This document shows positions 37,183 to 45,557 of a stretch of DNA of 64,000 bases, one piece after another. Both the position numbers and the translations under genes were made by a program. The notes under the pieces are model-generated. The model had not been told where the DNA came from. It was given only the letters and a program-made list of their open reading frames with translations, and searched no databases. Location: contig CAVXQP010000024.1 in assembly GCA_963763955.1 (NCBI GenBank), positions 1 to 64,000 of the forward strand, written 5' to 3'. Position 1 is the first letter of the stretch, and every line of letters begins with the position of its first letter. This DNA is from DASUPK01 sp963763955 (lineage in GTDB: Bacteria > Actinomycetota > Thermoleophilia > Solirubrobacterales > 70-9).

Positions 37183-38027
37183 GACTCGGAGGGGCGTCCC
37201 GCGCGGAGCCCGTGGACCCTGCCCCGCACCGGGCCGAGGTTCCGGTCCATCGCCGACTGGATCGCGGCCTGGCCGATCTCACGAAGCAGCACGGCCGGAA
37301 GCCGGCGCGGCGAGATCACCCTCCATTTCCGCAGCAGGTAGCCACGGCCGAAACCGGCCAGGTAATCCTTGCGGGGTGAGCCGGAGCCCAGCGTGGCGGA
37401 GTGCTCGTGCACGCCATGCGCATCCTTCGCGAGCCGGCAGCGACCGCCATCGCGCCGCAGCCGCAGGACGAGGTCGACGTCCTCCAGGTAAGCGAAGATC
37501 CTCTCGTCGAAGCCACCGACCGAGAGGAACGCCTCGCGGTCGAAGGCGGCCGCCGCTCCCGATGGCCCGATTGGGTCGGGCACCGAGCCGTCCAGCGCAC
37601 TGAGCGGCTCACCGTTCAGGTAGTCGTAGGCGAGCAGGGTGCGGTCGAGCTCTATGCCGGCCGTCTCGATCGATCCCGGCGAGCGCGCGTCCCGCATGAC
37701 TCCCGCGGCCATCACCACCCCGCTCGCCCGATCGAGTGCCCGGACGATGGCGTCGACGTAGCCGGGATCGACGATGCTGTCGTCGTTCAGGAGTACGAGG
37801 ACCTCCCCCTGCGCGTCACGCGCCGCCCGGTTGACCGCTCGCCCGTAGCCGAGGTTCTGGTCGAGACGAAGAACGGACGCACCGTCGAGCTTCGCCGTGG
37901 CCCGATCGAGCGACGAGGCGCCGGTCCCGTTGTCGACGACCAGGGTCTCGAACCTTCGCATCGGCCCCCGCCCAGCGATTCGAGCAGGCGAACGGCGAGG
38001 CGACGGCGTCACGGTCGGAACGATCAC
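36933..38027 (-). CDS. Family 2 glycosyltransferase
   Basis: GT-A transferase with TLVVDNGTGASSLDRATAKL, LDQNLGYGRAVNRAARDAQGE, the metal site VLLNDDSIVDPGYV, PIGPSGAAAAFDREAFLSVGG and FDERIFAYLEDVDLVLRLRRD, then DYLAGFGRGYLLRKWRVI. It resembles WbbL/RfbF-type rhamnosyltransferases. The N-terminus (IVPTVTPSPRRSPARIAG) lacks the expected first helix sequence, so a frame error near 37990 is possible. The last ~80 residues are antisense to the convergent gene and have no family character, so the true stop probably lies near 37180. It is just downstream of the initiating transferase. Confidence 0.7.
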   Translation of the reverse strand: MIVPTVTPSPRRSPARIAGRGPMRRFETLVVDNGTGASSLDRATAKLDGASVLRLDQNLGYGRAVNRAARDAQGEVLVLLNDDSIVDPGYVDAIVRALDRASGVVMAAGVMRDARSPGSIETAGIELDRTLLAYDYLNGEPLSALDGSVPDPIGPSGAAAAFDREAFLSVGGFDERIFAYLEDVDLVLRLRRDGGRCRLAKDAHGVHEHSATLGSGSPRKDYLAGFGRGYLLRKWRVISPRRLPAVLLREIGQAAIQSAMDRNLGPVRGRVHGLRAGRPSESYPSPEVLGSPPSLGARSGAAGAGGRGSGARPPERARTPASRRSRAYTSALSARRAIWRVVLAVEEIHAAVEVPIEARRALPR

Positions 38028-38045
38028 CGTGGCGGTCGGGGCGAT

Positions 38046-39458
38046 TCAGAAGGCGCCGGTGCCGCGGATGACGCTGACCGGGGTGAGCGCGAGGATTCTC
38101 AGGTCGCGGCCGATCGAGAGGTGCTCGACGTAGTCGAGCTCGACCGCGAGGCGCTCATCGAAGGTGAGCTCACCCCGGCCGTGAATCTGCATCGGCCCGG
38201 TGAGCCCGGGTTTCACCCTGAGCCTGAAGCGGTGCTCGGGGCTGTAGCGCTCCACGAGCTCGAGCTGCTCTGGCCGCGGCCCGACGACGCTCATGTCACC
38301 GCGAAGCAGGTTCCACAGCTGCGGCAGCTCGTCCAGGCTCAACCGCCGAAGGACGCGGCCCACCCGGGTGACGCGTGGATCCTCGCGGAACTTGAACATC
38401 GGCTCCGGCAGCTGGTCGAGAAGGTCGTCGAGGGTCCGCTCGGCGCCTACGTGCATGGTCCGGAACTTGCGCAGCTGGAACGGCTTCCCGCGAAGCCCCG
38501 CCCGTCGCTGCGTGAACAGGACGGGCCCGCGGTCCTCGAGCCAGATCGCGAGCCCGATCATCGGGACGAAGGGCGCGACGAGAAGCGCCAGGGGAATGCC
38601 GACGATCAGGTCGAGGGCTCGCTTCAGCATCATCGTCGAGCGCGAGACGTCGTAGGTGTAGTACTCGAAGATCGGCAACTCGGCGAGTCGGGAGATCCCA
38701 TGCGGGGTGGCCTGCCCGCGCAGCGGGGAAACGAGGCTGAGCTTCGCCTCGTGCTGATTGCAGAGGTCGGCGATCGCCGCAATCTGGACGGCGTCGACCC
38801 GCTCGTGCGCCAAGACGACCCGATCGATGCCAACTCCGCCGTGACCGTTCTCGATCGTCTTCATGTGGAGGTCGCTGAACAGCATGATCTTGCGTCTCAT
38901 CGAATGGGCCAGGCTGCCACTGCCCACGATCAGCACACGCTCGGGTGGAGTGGTCGCCCTCCAAATGGCTCGGGCGGTGACCCGCAGTGCGAAGTCCGCA
39001 GCCACAGCGGCCAGGATCACCAATGCAAGATCCTTCGCGTCGAGGGCGCCCGCCGGTGTCAGATCGCCGAGGAGACTTACGGCCACGGTCCCAACGACCC
39101 CCCAGGCGCAGATCGCCGCCGCTTCATCCACCGTCAGGTGGCGCATCGCGCGATGGTCGGCATCGTAGAGACCCGCGAGCTTCGCGACCAGCACCCAGAC
39201 CGGCAGGAAGGCCACGAACCAGATCGCGCGCTCGGGGGGCAGTACGACCGCCAGCCCGAAACCGACCGCGCAGCAGTCCGCGAGGGCGAGCAGGCGACGA
39301 CGCCGGACGTCGCGCCACCAGCGTGGCTCACCCTGCCCCGGCGCCGACGCGCCGACCAGGGCCCGTCGAACGTCGTCCACGTCGAGGAGCCTCCTCCCGC
39401 CGTTTCCGGGTCGTACGCCGGTGGGGGTGAAATGGCTTGTCGTCTTCTCCTGGCTCAT
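38046..39458 (-). CDS. Initiating sugar-phosphate transferase (polyprenyl-phosphate type, WbaP/CpsE-like)
   Basis: 470 residues from ATG 39458; the frame upstream of it is the tail of the neighbouring ligase. The N-terminal half has four or five hydrophobic segments and a nucleotide-binding-like middle domain (ERVLIVGSGSLAHSMRRKI). The C-terminal bacterial sugar transferase domain carries the membrane hairpin DLIVGIPLALLVAPFVPMIG, then FTQRRAGLRGKPFQLRKFRT, LSLDELPQLWNLLRGDMSVV and GPRPEQLELVERYSPEH, with the catalytic Asp-Glu pair in the DELPQ region. It moves sugar-1-phosphate from a UDP-sugar to undecaprenyl phosphate, the first step of glycan assembly. Confidence 0.9.
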   Translation of the reverse strand: MSQEKTTSHFTPTGVRPGNGGRRLLDVDDVRRALVGASAPGQGEPRWWRDVRRRRLLALADCCAVGFGLAVVLPPERAIWFVAFLPVWVLVAKLAGLYDADHRAMRHLTVDEAAAICAWGVVGTVAVSLLGDLTPAGALDAKDLALVILAAVAADFALRVTARAIWRATTPPERVLIVGSGSLAHSMRRKIMLFSDLHMKTIENGHGGVGIDRVVLAHERVDAVQIAAIADLCNQHEAKLSLVSPLRGQATPHGISRLAELPIFEYYTYDVSRSTMMLKRALDLIVGIPLALLVAPFVPMIGLAIWLEDRGPVLFTQRRAGLRGKPFQLRKFRTMHVGAERTLDDLLDQLPEPMFKFREDPRVTRVGRVLRRLSLDELPQLWNLLRGDMSVVGPRPEQLELVERYSPEHRFRLRVKPGLTGPMQIHGRGELTFDERLAVELDYVEHLSIGRDLRILALTPVSVIRGTGAF

Positions 39459-41293
39459 CCCGCGTTCTCGGAGAGTTGCGATCAAGGGGAATGGGCTCAG
39501 CTTCTGAGCCCGCAGCGACCGCCTTGCAGTCGCGGCTTGATCTCCTCGCCGAAATTCCAGCCTAGCTTCAATCACGGCCAGGCGCCAATCCTGGGAGTCC
39601 CGCTGCTCGGCCTGCCTGAGGTTCGCGAACGCGCTCGAGAGGTTGCCCTGCTGCTCCTCCAGCAGCGAGAGCTGGATGTAGGGCTCGGCGGACCACGGCT
39701 GAACGGTCTTCGCGGCGCGCGCCCGTCTGGATCGCGTCTCCGATCTCGTTGGCGGAGGCCGCGCTTCGGCTCTGATCGAGCTCGAGCTCCGTGAGCGTCA
39801 CGAGTCCGCCGGCGACCATCGCAATCCAGGCGGCCGCGACGGTCGCCAGACCGAGCCAGTAACCGTCCCGCGCGAGCGGCCGGGATGGGGCAGACGCAAG
39901 CAGAAGCGCCGAGCAGATCGCCGCCGGAGCGAAGACCGCCGGGATCTCCCAAGTCCAGTCGCACAAGGGCCCCGACCCCGCCGGCAGCCACCACCGCCAC
40001 GAGTATTCCGACGTCGCCCCGGAGGCCCGCTCGCAACCGTCGCAGAGCCGCCGCCACAAGGGCGACCACGAAGCCGCCTAAGAGCAGAATCCCCGGCGTC
40101 CCGAGCTCGGCGGCCTCCTGCAGCGGCAGCGAGTGCGGGTTGCGCACGAAGATGGGGACGGAGGCGTGGCGACCCCACCAATCCTCGAAGCCGCCGGCCC
40201 CCACTCCACGCGATCGGATGGGCCGCGAAGGCGGCGAGTGCGCCCCCCCAGAACTGCCAGCGGCCGTTCGAGCTCAGCTCCGGCGAATTGGTCGGGATCC
40301 CGGCATGGGCGGTGGGCTCTGCACGGAAGTCGACGGAGGGCGTTGTCGGGATTCAGCGCGACCGCTGCGAGCGCGACGGCGACGATCGACCCCAGGCCAA
40401 CGCCGATCGCGACTCGGCGAGGAAACCCGGATGCGCGAGCGCGAACCCGTCGGCCCACCAGGCGAGCGCCGGGTGGCGGCCGCGACGATCACGCAGATCG
40501 CCGACATCCAGTCACCGTCCGAACGCCTCGCGGAGTCGACGACGCCGTTCGTCAGGTGGCTGAAGGGCTCGGACGCGCCGATCAGGATCGCCGCCCCCAC
40601 CGTGGCGATGGCGATCTTGGTCAGCTGACGGCCGCGATCGGGCGCGGGCGTCGCTGCGACCAGGATCGCCCAGCCGACCACGAGAGCACCGCCGCCACCG
40701 CGCGAGTGCGTCAGCCACAGCGCGAGGATGGCGATGGGAATCGCGCCGGTGGCTACGGAGCGCCAGGCGCGCCAGGGCGCATGGGCTGCGGCGTATGCGA
40801 GCAGGGTGGCGGTCGCGGCCAGCAGCGCCGCCGCGCCGTTCCAATAGCCCACCGGGTAGGAGAGCCTGCCCGCCGCATTCGGGATGTCACTCGTGCCGCT
40901 GCCGAGCGTGCCCGGCTGCAGATATGAGAAGACGGCGATGACGGTCACCGCGGTGAGTCCCACCGTCAGGCCTGCGAGCCATTCGGCGCGACCTCCCCTG
41001 CTCGCGGTGCACGCGGCCAGCGTGAACAGGCCGAGATAGAAAGAGACCCTGACGGCCTCCTCGAAGGCACGCCCCTGATCCGTTGCCCAGCCGACCGAGA
41101 TGGCCGCAAGGATCGCCGTTCCAGCGAGACAGAGGCCAGCCGTGGCGGCCAGCCTCCCTACCGGGCCGATGGGAAGCCCGCGGGCGACGAGGCCCGCGAT
41201 CACCGCGGCCCAGATCACGATCGACGCCGCGGCGTAACCGGTAGGTTGGAAGAGGCCGTTGCCCATCGCGGCTACGATCACCGCCGGCCGCAA
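39455..41293 (-). pseudogene. O-antigen ligase/polymerase-like membrane protein with C-terminal TPRs, reading frame broken
   Basis: From TTG 41293 there is a series of hydrophobic spans (YAAASIVIWAAVIAGLVARG onward) with GRLSYPVGYWNGAAALLAA and LTHSRGGGGALVVGWAILVA, hallmarks of Wzy_C/WaaL-type O-antigen ligases. Frame changes follow near 40470, 40350, 40200-40180 and several times between 40060 and 39600. Recognisable pieces are FPRRVAIGVGLGSIVAVALA, NPDNALRRL, RNPHSLPLQEAAELGTPGIL and a TPR-like end (EARLEFRRGDQAATARRSLR). The stop is inferred to overlap the next gene's ATG. It joins completed polymer to an acceptor or polymerises repeat units on the outer face of the membrane. Confidence 0.7.
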
Positions 41294-41390
41294 CTAGGCA
41301 GGCACCCGTGTGTTGTCGGATGAGCGACACCATAGGATTCCGAGACAGTCTGGCGGGCAAATCCGTATCTTGCGGCGTCCACCGATCCCA

Positions 41391-41924
41391 GTGACGAATC
41401 AACGGACAGCCTCAATCGTGGCGCTTACGCTGATCGCGTTCCTCGTGCTCGTCTCGTCGGCCTTGGGCGCGTCGGCGGGGGACGAATACCTGCCGAAGGT
41501 CCCCAGCTTGGCCGGCAGCAGCTCAGGCGCGGCCAGCTCGGGCGCCACCACCTCCGGTTCGTCCCACAGCTCGGCGAGCACCGGAACCGTCTCGCCTCAG
41601 TCTGATGGCAGCGCTCAGCAGGCCCGCGAGGCGCACAAACCGGCGAAGAAGGGCGACAAGTCGAACCGCCGCCAGCAGGCCGTAACGCTCGCCTCGGGCT
41701 CAGGTGGAGGCGGGGGCGACGGCTCCGGAAGCATCCTGCTGAGCCCGCTTGTCATCGCGATGATCGCCGCTGTGGTCGCGGCGGCCGTCGGAATGACTCT
41801 GAGCCGGCGCGCGGGTGACGATGCAGAAACGGAGAGCGAAGGCCCTCCGCGGGGTCGGACGGAGACCGATGGTCCGCGTACGCCGGATGGGGAGATCATC
41901 GCCGGCCCCGACCAGGCGACCTAG
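41391..41924 (+). CDS. Secreted, membrane-anchored Ser/Gly-rich protein
   Basis: 177 residues from GTG 41391. A signal-peptide-like hydrophobic segment (SIVALTLIAFLVLVSSALGASA) is followed by DEYLPKVPSLAG. A Ser/Thr/Gly-rich linker and a Lys/Arg-rich part (AHKPAKKGDKSNRRQQ) come next, then a second hydrophobic segment (LLSPLVIAMIAAVVAAAVGM) and a charged tail. No known family is recognised. The Ser/Thr-rich stretch could be glycosylated. It lies 14 bases before two glycosidase genes on the same strand and may be co-expressed with them. Confidence 0.6.
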   Translation: MTNQRTASIVALTLIAFLVLVSSALGASAGDEYLPKVPSLAGSSSGAASSGATTSGSSHSSASTGTVSPQSDGSAQQAREAHKPAKKGDKSNRRQQAVTLASGSGGGGGDGSGSILLSPLVIAMIAAVVAAAVGMTLSRRAGDDAETESEGPPRGRTETDGPRTPDGEIIAGPDQAT

Positions 41925-41938
41925 CGGCCCCCTGAATC

Positions 41939-42976
41939 ATGCGACACCTCGTCATCGCGACGACCCTGCTGATCTGCCTGGCGCTGGCCTCCCAGACGCG
42001 CGCCGCCGCACCGCGTGCGTTCTACGGCGTGATCCCAGCCAATGATCCGGATTCCACCGAGATCGCGAGGATGGGAGCCGGCAGGGTGGGAACCCTGCGC
42101 ATCAACTTCGTTTGGGGCGCCGTTCAGCCGGCCGGCGGGGCGCCCTATGACTGGAGCCACTACGACGCTCTGATCGGCGGGGCCGCCCAGCAGGGGATCC
42201 GTGTGCTGCCGACGGTCTACAGCTCACCCAGCTGGGCCGCCGCGAGGCCCAACTACCCGCCGTCAAACGACCACTTGGGTGATTTCCGGGCCTTCGTTCA
42301 TGCGGCGGCGGAGCGATATGGCAGCAGCGGCACATTCTGGACGGCGAACCCGGGAATACCGAAGCTCCCGATCATCAACTGGCAGCTGTGGAACGAGGTC
42401 AACTCGCCGACCTTCTGGTACGCCAAGCCGAACCCAAAGCAGTACGCGGCGCTGCTCCGACTGTTCAGCGACGGGATCAAGAGCGCCGACCCGGCGGCGA
42501 AGATCGTCCTCGCCGGGCTGTTCCGCACACCCAGGATCCGCCACGGGATCAGCCTGGACCGCTATCTGCCGGCCCTCTACCGGGCGAAGACGAAGTCCGC
42601 TTTCGACGCAGTAGCGGTGCACCCCTACGCGACGACGCCGAAGCAGGCACTCGAGGCGGTCCGCGACGCCAGGAAGATCATGTCGCGGTTCAAGGACAGA
42701 AAAACGAAGCTCTGGGTCACCGAGATCGGCTGGGCGAGCGGTGGCATTCGCACTCCGCTGACCGTTTCCCCGCAGCGGCAGGCGGGTTATCTGAAGAAGT
42801 CATTCCGCCTGCTTGCCGCCAACCGGCGCCGGTTGCGGATCGCCGGCGTCGTCTGGTATTCGTGGCGCGACGTACCCGGCGGCATCTGGTTCGACAACAC
42901 CGGGCTGTTCACGCAGAATCTGGACCCGAAGCCCGCCTGGAGCGCCTTCACCGCCCTGACAGGCGGGCAGCCGTAG
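41939..42976 (+). CDS. Secreted clan GH-A glycoside hydrolase
   Basis: 345 residues with a clear signal peptide (MRHLVIATTLLICLALASQT, cleavage near 23). TIM-barrel blocks are AFYGVIPANDPD, VGTLRINFVWGAVQP, YDWSHYDALIGGAAQQGIRV, LWNEVNSPTFW with acid/base E153, DAVAVHPYATTP, WVTEIGWASGG with nucleophile E262, and GVVWYSWRDVPGGIWFDNTG. It ends KPAWSAFTALTGGQP. A close tandem relative follows, and a third copy is at 5901. Substrate is unknown; degradation, length control or release of the cluster's own glycan is inferred, by analogy with PslG-like hydrolases. Confidence 0.8.
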   Translation: MRHLVIATTLLICLALASQTRAAAPRAFYGVIPANDPDSTEIARMGAGRVGTLRINFVWGAVQPAGGAPYDWSHYDALIGGAAQQGIRVLPTVYSSPSWAAARPNYPPSNDHLGDFRAFVHAAAERYGSSGTFWTANPGIPKLPIINWQLWNEVNSPTFWYAKPNPKQYAALLRLFSDGIKSADPAAKIVLAGLFRTPRIRHGISLDRYLPALYRAKTKSAFDAVAVHPYATTPKQALEAVRDARKIMSRFKDRKTKLWVTEIGWASGGIRTPLTVSPQRQAGYLKKSFRLLAANRRRLRIAGVVWYSWRDVPGGIWFDNTGLFTQNLDPKPAWSAFTALTGGQP

Positions 42977-42979
42977 GCG

Positions 42980-44071
42980 ATGCGGTTCATCCTCACCCTT
43001 CTGTTCGCGCTTTTCTGCGCTCCCCATCCCGCTGCCGCGAGCGCGCCTCACGCCGCGAGCGCTCCTCACGAGTTCTACGGCGTCATCGCCGCCGACGACC
43101 CCGATCAGACGGAACTCGCCCGGATGGGCACCGGGGGAGTTGGAACCCTCCGGATCAACCTGGTGTGGGGCGCCGTCGAGTCCGGTCCGGGCGCACAGTT
43201 CGACTGGAGCCACTACGACACCCTGATCGGCGACGCCGCGGCCCAGGGCATCCGCGTGCTGCCGACGGTGTACAGCTCGCCGCTCTGGGCGGCGGCGCGG
43301 GACAACTATCCGCCCTCGCCAGGAAGCCTCGGCGACTACGCGGCGTTCGTCGAGGCCGCAGCCGCCCGGTACGGAAGCAACGGGACCTTCTGGGCGGAAA
43401 ATCCGGATATCCCGCGGCTTCCCGTTCGCTGGTGGCAGTTGTGGAACGAGCCCAACCTGCAGGTCTTCTGGCTGCCCAAGCTCAGCGCCCGCAGCTATGT
43501 CGACCTCCTGCGAGTTTTCAGCCCCGCCATCCGACGGGGAGACCCGAATGCCCGCGTGCTGCTGGCCGGCCTCTTCCCGGGCCCGTTCACACCCGGCGTC
43601 GTCGGCATACCGCTCGCGCGCTACCTGCCGGCGATCTACCGTCAGCGAAAAGCAAAAACGCTCTTCGACGGTGTGGACCTTCATCCCTATGCCAATACGC
43701 CGAACCTCGTCATACGCGACGTCAGGTTGTGCCGCCAGATCATGTCCCGATTCAAGGACCAGAAGACGCCACTCTGGCTCACCGAAGTGGGCTGGACCAC
43801 CGGGGGTGACCCGAGCCGCCTGACGGTCTCACCCAGGCGCCAAGCCACTTATCTGAAGCGAACCTACCGACTCCTTGCGACCAACCGGAAGCGCGACAGG
43901 ATCGCGGGTGCGATCTGGTACTCGTGGAAGGACCTGCCAGGTTCCGTCTGGTTCGACCACACTGGCCTGTTCACGACCGAGTTCCAGCCGAAGCCATCGT
44001 GGTACGCCTTCGTCAACCTGACGGGCGGATCGCCGGGCGCGTCCCCACTGGAGCCCCCCTACGGGGGATGA
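42980..44071 (+). CDS. Secreted clan GH-A glycoside hydrolase, tandem copy
   Basis: 363 residues, three bases after the previous stop. The signal peptide MRFILTLLFALFCAPHPAAA is followed by a small internal repeat (SAPHAASAPHE). It aligns throughout with the preceding gene: EFYGVIAADDPDQTELARMG, GTLRINLVWGAVES, LWNEPNLQVFW with E157, GVDLHPYANTPN, WLTEVGWTTGG with E269, and AIWYSWKDLPGSVWFDHTGL. The tail adds about 15 Pro/Gly-rich residues. The pair are clear tandem duplicates. The stop abuts the convergent cysO gene. Confidence 0.8.
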   Translation: MRFILTLLFALFCAPHPAAASAPHAASAPHEFYGVIAADDPDQTELARMGTGGVGTLRINLVWGAVESGPGAQFDWSHYDTLIGDAAAQGIRVLPTVYSSPLWAAARDNYPPSPGSLGDYAAFVEAAAARYGSNGTFWAENPDIPRLPVRWWQLWNEPNLQVFWLPKLSARSYVDLLRVFSPAIRRGDPNARVLLAGLFPGPFTPGVVGIPLARYLPAIYRQRKAKTLFDGVDLHPYANTPNLVIRDVRLCRQIMSRFKDQKTPLWLTEVGWTTGGDPSRLTVSPRRQATYLKRTYRLLATNRKRDRIAGAIWYSWKDLPGSVWFDHTGLFTTEFQPKPSWYAFVNLTGGSPGASPLEPPYGG

Positions 44072-44353
44072 TCAGCTCGACTCGCCGCCGGCCATCGCCG
44101 GCAGGATCACCACCGTGTCGGAATCCGAGGCCCCGGTGTCGAGGCCGTCGAGGACCCGCACGTCCTCGTCGTTGAGGTAGACGTTCACGTAGCGGTTCAA
44201 ATCGCCCTCGGGCGAGAAGAGCTGGTCCTTCGTCTGCGGGTAGCGCTCGGCGAGCTGTCGAAGCGCCTCGCCCACGGTCCCGCCGTCCACGCTCACCTCG
44301 GCCTCGCCGTCGGTCTGCGTACGGAGCACCGGTGGCACCTTGATCGTGGGCAT
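44072..44353 (-). CDS. cysO: CysO-type sulfur carrier protein (ubiquitin fold) with C-terminal extension
   Basis: 93 residues, MoaD/ThiS superfamily. The ubiquitin-like body shows MPTIKVPPVLRTQTDGEAEV, LRQLAERYPQTKDQLF and the CysO-typical YVNVYLNDEDVRVLDGL, then DTVVILPAMAGG. In mycobacterial CysO the protein ends at Gly-Gly; here three residues, ESS, follow the GG at 89-90. They would have to be removed before the carrier can be adenylated and thiocarboxylated. It delivers sulfur to CysM. ATG 44353 is chosen because upstream sequence in this frame has no protein character. It lies 34 bases downstream of the activating-enzyme gene in the same operon. Confidence 0.88.
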   Translation of the reverse strand: MPTIKVPPVLRTQTDGEAEVSVDGGTVGEALRQLAERYPQTKDQLFSPEGDLNRYVNVYLNDEDVRVLDGLDTGASDSDTVVILPAMAGGESS

Positions 44354-44387
44354 TGGCGGAAAGCTACAGATCGCCCGCACACGGGCG

Positions 44388-45557
44388 TCAGCCCGCGCAG
44401 AAGAGCTCGTAGTCCGGGAACTTGCCGATCTCCGACTCCGGGATCTCCTCGGCGTTCGGCCCGCAGATGGGGCACTCCGGGTCACGGCGGACCTTGAGCT
44501 CGGTGAAGCGCGTTCCCAGCGAGTCGTAGAGCAACAGGCGGCCGATCAGCGGCTCGCCGATCCCGGCCACCAGCTTGATCACCTCGTTGGCCTGCAGCAG
44601 GCCCATGACGCCTGCCATCACGCCGAGGACGCCGGCGGCGCCGCAGCTCGGGGCGAGCTCGGCGGGCGGGGGCGTCGGGTAGAGGCAGCGGTAGCAGGGC
44701 CCCTCGAACGGGACGAAGGTGGAGATCTGCCCATCGAAGGCCAGAATCGAGGCGGAGACGACCGGCTTGCGGAGCCGGACCGAAGCGTCGTTGAGCAGAT
44801 AGCGGGTGGGGAAGTTGTCGGCCCCGTCGACGATCACGTCGTAGTCCTTGATGATGTCGATGATGTTCGAGGCGTCGAGGCGGGTCCGATACTCCACGAC
44901 CTTGACGTCCGGGTTGAGCTCCTCGATCGTCTTCCGCGCCGACTCGGTCTTGGGCTGACCGACGCGGGTGGTGTTGTGGATCACCTGGCGCTGGAGGTTC
45001 GACTCGTCGACCTCGTCGTCGTCGACCAGGCCGAGCGTGCCGATCCCGGCCGCCGCCAGATAGAGGGCAGCGGGGGCGCCCAGGCCGCCGGCGCCGACCA
45101 GCAGGACCTTGGCGTTGAGCATCTTGAGCTGGCCCTCGACGCCGACCTCCGGCAGGAGCGTGTGGCGGGAGTAGCGCATCCGCTGCTCGGCACTCATCCC
45201 CTCGGGCATGACCACCGGAAGGCCCTCGGCCTCCCAGGCCTTGATCCCGCCGCGGACTGAGGCGGCGTTCTCGTAACCGAGCTCGCGAAGCTGATCGGCG
45301 GCGCGCGCGGACCGGTTGCCGGAGGCGCAGTAGAGGATCACCCGCTGGGAGTGGTCGGGGACGACCTCCTCGATGCGCTCGGCGACGTCGACGGGGCGAA
45401 CCAGTTCGGCGCCGTCGATATGCGCCTCGTTGTACTCGTTGTTCTCCCGGGTATCGACCAGCGCGACGCCGCCCTTCTTGAGCTCCTCCTGGGCCTCGGC
45501 GGGATCGAGCTCCTCGATCCTCTCCTTTACCTGTTCGATCGTCTCCGTGCTGGCCAT
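44388..45557 (-). CDS. Rhodanese-MoeB fusion: sulfur-carrier adenylyltransferase/sulfurtransferase (MoeZ-like)
   Basis: 389 residues. Residues 1-115 are a rhodanese domain with active-site C77 in YCASGNRSA. Residues ~125-389 are a MoeB/ThiF E1-like domain with MRYSRHTLLPEVGVEGQ, nucleotide loop VGAGGLG (154-160), DESNLQRQ, GADNFPTRYLLND and zinc cysteines in CYRCLYP and CPICGP. The enzyme would adenylate the CysO C-terminus and replace AMP with sulfur from the rhodanese persulfide. The usual MoeZ/MOCS3 order is MoeB then rhodanese, so the order here is reversed. Start and upstream stop overlap (TGATG). Confidence 0.9.
   Translation of the reverse strand: MASTETIEQVKERIEELDPAEAQEELKKGGVALVDTRENNEYNEAHIDGAELVRPVDVAERIEEVVPDHSQRVILYCASGNRSARAADQLRELGYENAASVRGGIKAWEAEGLPVVMPEGMSAEQRMRYSRHTLLPEVGVEGQLKMLNAKVLLVGAGGLGAPAALYLAAAGIGTLGLVDDDEVDESNLQRQVIHNTTRVGQPKTESARKTIEELNPDVKVVEYRTRLDASNIIDIIKDYDVIVDGADNFPTRYLLNDASVRLRKPVVSASILAFDGQISTFVPFEGPCYRCLYPTPPPAELAPSCGAAGVLGVMAGVMGLLQANEVIKLVAGIGEPLIGRLLLYDSLGTRFTELKVRRDPECPICGPNAEEIPESEIGKFPDYELFCAG

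Noticed and set aside
39459..39575. 39-residue N-terminal extension of the initiating sugar transferase
   Set aside because: The extra residues (EARLEFRRGDQAATARRSLR) are the TPR-like tail of the upstream ligase read in the same frame; ATG 39458 fits the family.
37401..39794. A 797-codon open frame on the plus strand
   Set aside because: It is antisense to the initiating sugar transferase and a glycosyltransferase, has no domain or membrane pattern, and is the usual result of high GC at codon position three.
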